Source: a virus
Length of the DNA stretch: 64,000 bases
IMG/VR virus record: IMGVR_UViG_3300034062_004313
Span: 1-64,000 of that record
Strand: one strand, 5' to 3'
Numbering within the stretch: position 1 is the stretch's first letter; each line of letters begins with the position of its first letter. A program made the translations under genes and the position numbers. A model generated the notes under the pieces. That model was not told where the DNA came from and made no database searches. It saw nothing but the letters and a program-made list of their open reading frames with translations. Positions 59,341 to 64,000 of the stretch are shown here, piece by piece.

Positions 59341-59477
59341 TTTAATAATTCTCTTATTTCAATTAATAAATAACGACATTCAGTTATCATATCTCCATCT
59401 TCACCATGAGTGTAGTCTTCCATATGAGCTAATTTTTCATCTATATTATCAATTTTCTCCAAAATAATTTCATTCAT
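59337..59477 (-). CDS. Small acidic helical protein (46 aa)
   Basis: 46 residues, amphipathic helices (MNEIILEKIDNIDEKLAHME, then DMITECRYLLIEIRELLK). ATGA at 59340-59337 and 8-nt overlap with the upstream gene. Function unknown. Confidence 0.6.
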   Translation of the reverse strand: MNEIILEKIDNIDEKLAHMEDYTHGEDGDMITECRYLLIEIRELLK

Positions 59478-59655
59478 ATCCATTAATTTCTATTGAAAGT
59501 GTCCAAAATAACCAACCAAAATAAATACCATATCTGTTATCATAGTCTCCATGAATTTGAAGTTGTGGAAGTATATCAAAACACCAGAAATTAGGATTTC
59601 CATTCTTTTTAGATTTATACCATGCATCAAGTGTAACTTTTATTTTATTTGACAT
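59470..59655 (-). CDS. Unknown small protein
   Basis: 61 residues, Trp-rich beta (IKVTLDAWYKSKKNGNPNFW, then CFDILPQLQI ... GWLFWTLSIEI). Resembles small phage proteins with a strand-turn-strand core. Not assigned. Confidence 0.5.
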   Translation of the reverse strand: MSNKIKVTLDAWYKSKKNGNPNFWCFDILPQLQIHGDYDNRYGIYFGWLFWTLSIEINGYE

Positions 59656-59869
59656 ATTGTATCATATCTTTATTTGTATAACCCCATACATTAGGATTAT
59701 TATGTTCACAATATTTTAACACTTCTCTACCAGATTCTAAAACTTCTTCTTCAATAACTTCGTAGGTTATATCCCAATATTTTCCGTACAATTTAAATAA
59801 GTGATTCCATTCTTCGGTTTCACTCATTAAGTTTCCATTCATCTTAAACTTAAATTTTCTATTTTCCAT
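59645..59869 (-). CDS. Unknown small protein
   Basis: 74 residues: beta start, acidic helix, WGYTNKDMIQYVK end. Overlaps the next gene by 11 nt. Not recognised. Confidence 0.5.
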   Translation of the reverse strand: MENRKFKFKMNGNLMSETEEWNHLFKLYGKYWDITYEVIEEEVLESGREVLKYCEHNNPNVWGYTNKDMIQYVK

Positions 59870-59902
59870 TCTACAAAGTTATGTCAAAATATGTTAAGAA
59901 GT

Positions 59903-60085
59903 CTATAACTTACTACCAAATTTTTGATAGAGTTTTCCTAACTTCAATTGAATTTTATCAATCTCTTTTTGAGCTTTCTTATGATTCTGAAAAACATAAT
60001 GTTGAGACAAAACTACATCTATAATATCTTGTGTAGATGATAATCTATCAACTATTTCGTGATAATGTCCTTTATTTAGTTTCAT
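59903..60085 (-). CDS. Small helical protein
   Basis: 60 residues, helical with a basic end (QKEIDKIQLKLGKLYQKFGS). Coupled to the upstream gene by 4 nt. Not recognised. Confidence 0.5.
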   Translation of the reverse strand: MKLNKGHYHEIVDRLSSTQDIIDVVLSQHYVFQNHKKAQKEIDKIQLKLGKLYQKFGSKL

Positions 60086-60267
60086 AATTCTGTATTTAGT
60101 ATCCTTTCTTTAACCTTTTGTAAATATTCTATTGCTGCACTAATATGTTGCATGTCTAACCATGCTACACTATTACGATGGTTATTTACTGCTATATCTA
60201 TACCATATCCTTGGTCTGTAAAATACAAACCATCTCCTATATGTTGTGCTGGAATTAAATCTTTCAT
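60082..60267 (-). CDS. Unknown small protein
   Basis: 61 residues (DLIPAQHIGDGLYFTDQGYG, then AVAWLDMQHISAAIEYLQKV-like helix). Resembles small phage proteins with a single domain; not assigned. Confidence 0.5.
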   Translation of the reverse strand: MKDLIPAQHIGDGLYFTDQGYGIDIAVNNHRNSVAWLDMQHISAAIEYLQKVKERILNTEL

Positions 60268-60282
60268 AATTTACTTGTTATT

Positions 60283-61173
60283 TCAATTAATTTTTTTAAA
60301 GTTTTCAAACCATTCTTTTACATCAAAGCTATTACCTAATTTTAAAGATTGTAATTTTAACGTGTGTTTGTTGAAAGTGTTTAATAAATCAAATACTTCT
60401 TCCTCACTATACATTCTATCTACTTGGTATTTAGTTCCATTAATAAAAGATTGTATACAATGAGCAGCATAACTCGTATTGTTAAATCCAGATTTTTTAC
60501 AATCTTGATAAGCAGCTTCTTCAAGCGTTTCTTGTTTAGGATTTTTACATTTTACATTTACAAATCCTCTACATTCTGTATCACAAATGCATTCTGATTG
60601 ATATTCTTGTTTAGGTTCTTCTTGTGGAATGATGATTTTAAACCGTGTACCGAATTTAGGTTTATTACCGTGTTTGTACCAAAATTCTTTGTCATAAACA
60701 GACCAATTACCATAACCATCTTTGTATTCTATTTTAACTTCTACTTGTTCACAACTTGGATTCTTAACAAACCACTCTAAAAACTCATCATCAATAGCTT
60801 GAACACCATCTTTGATTAAGTCTGGGTCTGTTGTTAGGATTATTTTTTTACAATATCTAATTTCATGGGTTAAGTTATTAAAAGAAAATAATAATTGTTG
60901 CCCGTGCTCAACATTACCTAATTTTATATTAGAAGGTTTTACTATATAATAGTTATTATCGTTGATAGGATTTCCTTTTAAATCTATGCACCCTGTAACA
61001 TAATCAGCTATAACCCAATCTCCTTCTTTAATTTCTTCTGAAGAAGTGATGTATACGTGTTGGTTAATGGCTGGATTACCAAAGTTTTCATTACTTAATC
61101 TTAATTCTGAATTACAATTAAGTTTTACTAACCTACTTGGTTTGTCTGTTGGTAACAGATGTATGTTTTTCAT
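60283..61173 (-). CDS. Conserved Bacteroidota-phage protein of unknown function
   Basis: 296 residues. A recurrent module of Bacteroidota phages is visible: GDWVIADYVTG, a YYIVKPSNIKLG strand, IRYCKKIILTTDPDLIKDGV, QAIDDEFLEWFVKNPSCEQV. It is followed by a Cys-rich piece (SECICDTECRGFVNVKCKNP) and the frequent C-terminal helix unit ETLEEAAYQDCKKSGF ... FINGTKYQVDRMYSEEEVFD (cargo-less helical end). The role is unknown. Its base composition is a little richer in G+C than neighbouring genes. Confidence 0.6.
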   Translation of the reverse strand: MKNIHLLPTDKPSRLVKLNCNSELRLSNENFGNPAINQHVYITSSEEIKEGDWVIADYVTGCIDLKGNPINDNNYYIVKPSNIKLGNVEHGQQLLFSFNNLTHEIRYCKKIILTTDPDLIKDGVQAIDDEFLEWFVKNPSCEQVEVKIEYKDGYGNWSVYDKEFWYKHGNKPKFGTRFKIIIPQEEPKQEYQSECICDTECRGFVNVKCKNPKQETLEEAAYQDCKKSGFNNTSYAAHCIQSFINGTKYQVDRMYSEEEVFDLLNTFNKHTLKLQSLKLGNSFDVKEWFENFKKIN

Positions 61174-61174
61174 A

Positions 61175-61639
61175 TTATTTGTTTTTAACTATTTCTATTA
61201 ATTTTTTAAGACAAGTAAGTTCTACTTCTTCGTAAGTTTTAAATGCAAACCCTCTTTCAAAAATTAAAATATTTAATTTTTCATTATCTAAACGATTTCT
61301 AGGGGTATCTTGCTTGCACTCATCCATTAAATTACTATACAAATCTTCTTGTCCTGTAATATCATTTTGTTCTCCCTTACTTATGTCAAAATGAAAATAG
61401 TTATTATGTATACTCTTATAAAAATAATTTTCTTTTCTTATTTGCACATGTAAATCATACTTATCTCTAAACCATCTAAATGCTTGTGAGAATGTTGGTC
61501 TAAGAGTAATGCCATCACCTTGTCTATCAAAAGATTTCAAATAAAACTTTTTGTTTAGGAAATGTCCAAAACAAGGTTTATCAAAACCTAATTCTTTAAG
61601 TTCTACTGCTTGTTCGTATGGGATGAATTCTTTTTCCAT
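61175..61639 (-). CDS. Conserved Bacteroidota-phage protein of unknown function
   Basis: 154 residues beginning KEFIPYEQAVELKELGFDKP, then CFGHF, with RPTFSQAFRWFRDKYDLHVQ in the middle and TYEEVELTCLKKLIEIVKNK at the end; this is a frequent, uncharacterised module in phages and prophages of Bacteroidota. One nt from the downstream gene. Confidence 0.65.
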   Translation of the reverse strand: MEKEFIPYEQAVELKELGFDKPCFGHFLNKKFYLKSFDRQGDGITLRPTFSQAFRWFRDKYDLHVQIRKENYFYKSIHNNYFHFDISKGEQNDITGQEDLYSNLMDECKQDTPRNRLDNEKLNILIFERGFAFKTYEEVELTCLKKLIEIVKNK

Positions 61640-61812
61640 TATTTTTTAAAGATTTTATCTAATTTTTTAGCAACTTTAGGTTGTTCTTCATCTGAAATAG
61701 AGTCAAAATAACAATTTAATTCTTCATAAGCTTTTTTATATTGAGCTTTTTCTTTTTTAAGAACTTTAATTTGTTCTTTCAATTTTACAACTATCGGTAT
61801 AGAAGCTTTCAT
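61639..61812 (-). CDS. Small basic coiled-coil protein (57 aa)
   Basis: 57 residues, Lys-rich helix (VKLKEQIKVLKKEKAQYKKA). TAATG overlap with the next gene (61641-61637). Not recognised. Confidence 0.6.
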   Translation of the reverse strand: MKASIPIVVKLKEQIKVLKKEKAQYKKAYEELNCYFDSISDEEQPKVAKKLDKIFKK

Positions 61813-62042
61813 AATCCTATTTCTTTTTTAAAGAGTTCCAATTGAGATGTTATTGATTTTATATCAACACATTCATAAATCCTATCAATTTTAACATTCT
61901 CAACAATTCTATTAGTATATTCTTCTAATAGTTGTTTAAGTTCTTCAGGAGTAAATACAAATGCTTCAAAAGACTTATCATGAAAATGATAATCTTCTAA
62001 TTCTACTTTAGTAGGTATATAAACTGTTTGTAACTGTTTCAT
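61809..62042 (-). CDS. Unknown small protein
   Basis: 77 residues; FHDKSFEAFVFTPEELKQLL, followed by a helix and an acidic end, resembles uncharacterised Bacteroidota-phage proteins. ATGA with the next gene. Not assigned. Confidence 0.5.
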   Translation of the reverse strand: MKQLQTVYIPTKVELEDYHFHDKSFEAFVFTPEELKQLLEEYTNRIVENVKIDRIYECVDIKSITSQLELFKKEIGL

Positions 62043-62044
62043 AA

Positions 62045-62473
62045 TTATTGATTTTTTCTATTCCCAAACATAAAACCTACATTAAAACACCAAAAGTATT
62101 TAGATGCAGTTATTTCACCAAAACCTCCATACACCTGATAACGAATGCCAAAAACAGGCTTTATCCTTTTTTCCAGTTCATCATTCTTGTTATAAAGAGA
62201 TAGTTGCTGAATGCCCATAACAGGGGCAACGTATGATTCTTTTTGCACGTCAATCCAATGAGCGTAATTAACCTTTATACCGGCTGTTTGGTAACCTGTG
62301 TAGTTCACTTGATATGTTCCTAATAGAGTTATCCTTTCGTGAAATAATTGCGCAACCCCAACCTCCGCAACGCCCTGCATTCCCCATCCTGTCATACCTA
62401 ATGCAATAGCTGCTACTGGTTTTATTTGACCATATGTAGCAGTACTAATTAACAATAATATTAATGTTTTCAT
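62045..62473 (-). CDS. Exported protein, probable outer-membrane beta-barrel
   Basis: 142 residues from the ATG at 62473, chosen because a clean signal peptide starts there (MKTLILLLISTATYGQIKPV, cleavage expected after ...TYG). A longer frame from 62539 would bury it behind 22 polar residues. The mature part has alternating beta pattern with Gly and aromatic girdles (GVAQLFHERITLLGTYQVNY, VFGIRYQVYGGFGEITASKY) and ends FNVGFMFG, typical of small barrels. G+C content is clearly above the surroundings, pointing to recent capture. A receptor-masking or superinfection-exclusion role is possible. Confidence 0.65.
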   Translation of the reverse strand: MKTLILLLISTATYGQIKPVAAIALGMTGWGMQGVAEVGVAQLFHERITLLGTYQVNYTGYQTAGIKVNYAHWIDVQKESYVAPVMGIQQLSLYNKNDELEKRIKPVFGIRYQVYGGFGEITASKYFWCFNVGFMFGNRKNQ

Positions 62474-62588
62474 AATTATAAAAGTGGATTTACTATTTTC
62501 TTTTTCTGAATTAAGTTCAAAACTTAGATTATTTTTCATTTTCTTTTTTTACAGGGTGGAAATAATGTTTGCCATATAGCCATTAATC

Positions 62589-62684
62589 CTATGAAACTTT
62601 GTCCACAAACCAATACCATATACGTACTATATATGTACGCATAAATTCGTATATTATTATAAATCCTATTATTTTCCAAAACAT
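62589..62684 (-). CDS. Membrane microprotein (31 aa)
   Basis: 31 residues (MFWKIIGFIIIYEFMRTYIV, then RIWYWFVDKVS), one hydrophobic span and basic/aromatic end. TAATG overlap with the upstream gene (62686-62682). Followed by about 50 bases with only a 15-codon ORF. Confidence 0.45.
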   Translation of the reverse strand: MFWKIIGFIIIYEFMRTYIVRIWYWFVDKVS

Positions 62685-62866
62685 TATTCAAAAATTGCTG
62701 TTATTTTACATGGTTCTTTTATACAAAATCTGCATTCGTTTTCAGCTTCTATATAGTTATTATATTTAGTAGCAAATATCCAACCTCTAAATCTTTTTTG
62801 ATTACTATCCCAAAAAGCTTGTGTTGGGACAGTTTCTATTACAAAATATTGTTTCATATTCTCCAT
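62684..62866 (-). CDS. Unknown small protein
   Basis: 60 residues, aromatic-rich; YFVIETVPTQAFWDSNQKRF then a C-terminal Cys pair (AENECRFCIKEPCKI). Not recognised. Confidence 0.5.
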   Translation of the reverse strand: MENMKQYFVIETVPTQAFWDSNQKRFRGWIFATKYNNYIEAENECRFCIKEPCKITAIFE

Positions 62867-62936
62867 AATTATTCATTAGTAAATATTGTTTCTTAAACTT
62901 GTCAATAATTATCATCTTCACATTCAATATTTAGAT

Positions 62937-63146
62937 TCATAAATCAAAATTGTTTAGTTCAAGTTTATCCCATATGGGACCAGTATAACCGCTTTCTTCT
63001 ACAAATTCATCATAATACTTATTACATTCTTTTTTAGTACCTTCTTTAAGAACTTTAAAACCTTCTCTTTGAGATGCAAAATCTAATTCTGTTTCATCTA
63101 TAAAATGCAGTTGTTGTTGATTATCAAGAATTACGTAGTGATTCAT
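62937..63146 (-). CDS. Unknown small protein
   Basis: 69 residues with beta start (MNHYVILDNQQQLHFIDETE) and acidic/aromatic end. Overlaps the upstream gene by 23 nt. Not recognised. Confidence 0.5.
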   Translation of the reverse strand: MNHYVILDNQQQLHFIDETELDFASQREGFKVLKEGTKKECNKYYDEFVEESGYTGPIWDKLELNNFDL

Positions 63147-63324
63147 TTTCTTTTTCTTTTGGTGTTAGTCTTATTAAAGTTGTATCCCATTTATTACCTT
63201 CTTCATCTTCTACTCTACCAAATAATTTTCCTTTGCTTAATAATTTAACTATAGAAGAGTTGTTATATTCTTTATCTAAAACATAATATTCCCCTACATT
63301 TAAATCTTTACTCCAATCTATCAT
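63124..63324 (-). CDS. Unknown small beta protein
   Basis: 66 residues. LNVGEYYVLDKEYNNSSIVK, then GRVEDEEGNKWDTTLIRLTP suggests a small SH3-like barrel. Not assigned. Confidence 0.5.
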   Translation of the reverse strand: MIDWSKDLNVGEYYVLDKEYNNSSIVKLLSKGKLFGRVEDEEGNKWDTTLIRLTPKEKENESLRNS

Positions 63325-63485
63325 GTATTATATCTTGATGGTAATCTAAGAGCTTCAAGTTCATATTTAATAAGAGCATCTTTATCTAATTTAAAAATTA
63401 AATCAGCAATATATTCTCTTATTTTTAAATAACCTATAATTTCTGGATTATCAGAAACATTAGCCCAATTAATTTCTATTTGCAT
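63321..63485 (-). CDS. Small helical protein (54 aa)
   Basis: 54 residues (MQIEINWANVSDNPEIIGYL, then KIREYIADLIFKLDKDALIK). ATGA with the next gene (63324-63321) and 10 nt overlap with the upstream gene. Not recognised. Confidence 0.6.
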   Translation of the reverse strand: MQIEINWANVSDNPEIIGYLKIREYIADLIFKLDKDALIKYELEALRLPSRYNT

Positions 63486-63730
63486 AGTGGATTATTATAC
63501 TGTTTACGAATAAGAGAATCGGGAAAACATTCAATCATAGCTTTCTTCCATGCAGTTTTCATAGAGTATATTTTATTTCTTTCTTCTATACTCTTCTTAA
63601 ATACACTCCTATCTATAGGTTCTTTATATCCTTTATTAATTTCCTTAAATAATTGCTCCCTTTTTTGAAGAGCATTTGCAATATCATTATTATCTTTAAA
63701 AATGCTATGTTCTGTTAATGTAGTTACCAT
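63476..63730 (-). CDS. Unknown basic protein
   Basis: 84 residues, basic and helical (KREQLFKEINKGYKEPIDRS, VFKKSIEERNKIYSMKTAWK). Not recognised. Confidence 0.5.
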   Translation of the reverse strand: MVTTLTEHSIFKDNNDIANALQKREQLFKEINKGYKEPIDRSVFKKSIEERNKIYSMKTAWKKAMIECFPDSLIRKQYNNPLCK

Positions 63731-63909
63731 ACTATAAATGTTTCTTTTTTAGAATTTTTTAATAATTTATGATTATTATCCCATACAGGATTCTTATTAC
63801 CATCAATGAATACAGATGGTATCATAGTTGTTCGTATACCTTTTGGTACTAAATCAGAGTTTTTAGGCTCTGATTTAGTATTAAAGATAGATTTTATTAG
63901 TTTTAACAT
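63724..63909 (-). CDS. Unknown basic protein
   Basis: 61 residues; basic start (MLKLIKSIFNTKSEPKNSDL), ending WDNNHKLLKNSKKETFIVW. Overlaps neighbours by 7 nt. Not recognised. Confidence 0.5.
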   Translation of the reverse strand: MLKLIKSIFNTKSEPKNSDLVPKGIRTTMIPSVFIDGNKNPVWDNNHKLLKNSKKETFIVW

Positions 63910-64000
63910 AAATTAAATGTTTTAGCCAAAATTAAATCTATATCTTTTTTTGAAGACTTTGGATTTAAGATGTAATTAATAAAATTCTCTGACTTACGTT
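63903..64000 (-). CDS. 3' end of a gene cut by the window edge
   Basis: Open - strand frame from the edge: RKSENFINYILNPKSSKKDI, DLILAKTFNLC then TAA at 63905-63903, overlapping the next start by 7 nt in the usual local style. Too little remains to name the product. Confidence 0.5.
   Translation of the reverse strand, partial: RKSENFINYILNPKSSKKDIDLILAKTFNLC

Noticed and set aside
62902-62940. A 12-codon frame (MNLNIECEDDNY) coupled by ATGA to the gene at 62937.
   Set aside because: Coupling alone is not enough for so short a frame.
1-64000. tRNA genes or CRISPR arrays.
   Set aside because: Gaps are too short for most, and no cloverleaf or regularly spaced repeat was found by eye; a tRNAscan run would settle it.

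Overview
The window is part of a large, AT-rich tailed-phage genome that very probably infects a member of the Bacteroidota. The reasons are: no ribosomal, tRNA or host housekeeping genes; near-continuous small genes whose starts and stops overlap (ATGA or TAATG); a full phage replication and nucleotide set; and promoters of the Bacteroidota type (TTTG, 19-20 bp spacer, TAnnTTTG) at 3196-3227 (+) and 8121-8151 (-). The gene content (family B polymerase, DnaG-like primase, DnaB-like helicase, UDG-like protein, DUF932, rIIA/rIIB, dUTPase) recalls crAss-like and related Bacteroidota phages. No capsid or terminase gene is present, so I do not assign a family.

Layout: bases 1-4253 are on the + strand and hold the end of the late region: the 3' part of a tail-fibre gene, a holin-like membrane protein, an M15 peptidase endolysin, a virion-like protein, two small proteins and a glycosyltransferase. 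A strong bidirectional terminator at 4353-4378 separates this from about 59.6 kb of early/middle genes, all on the - strand apart from one homing endonuclease ORF.

Reading the - strand block from low to high coordinate (its 3' to 5' direction): small unknown genes; dUTPase, RecA and a B12-dependent ribonucleotide reductase (6.5-10.8 kb); an HNH-like protein; a dNTP diphosphohydrolase/nucleotidase fusion split by a group I intron (12.4-14.2 kb); a run of small acidic proteins; a GIY-YIG endonuclease, RecE-like exonuclease, second GIY-YIG protein and family B DNA polymerase (17-22.4 kb); rIIB-like and rIIA-like proteins (24.8-28.7 kb); a zinc metallopeptidase split by a second group I intron (28.7-31 kb); UDG-like protein, DUF932, GNAT, nucleotidyltransferase (33.6-37 kb); primase (38.8 kb); a SAM methyltransferase; an SSB-like protein, VWA protein and UvsW-like helicase (45.4-50 kb); a second GHKL-type protein; RNA ligase (53.5 kb); DnaB-like helicase (56.4 kb); and a right end of small unknown genes plus a signal-peptide-bearing outer-membrane-like protein.

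The most striking content is a pair of group I introns. Each has a readable splice solution that joins two frames into one conserved enzyme and obeys the group I rule (T at the end of the 5' exon, G at the end of the intron). One carries its LAGLIDADG endonuclease in the sense direction. The other carries it antisense, with its own promoter-like sequence. A second layer is 22 or so coding genes shorter than 60 codons, most locked by 1-4 nt overlaps to larger neighbours; many would be missed by a length cut-off. Several rho-independent terminators sit directly against the start codon of the next gene, suggesting that the long - strand block is divided into units by partial termination.
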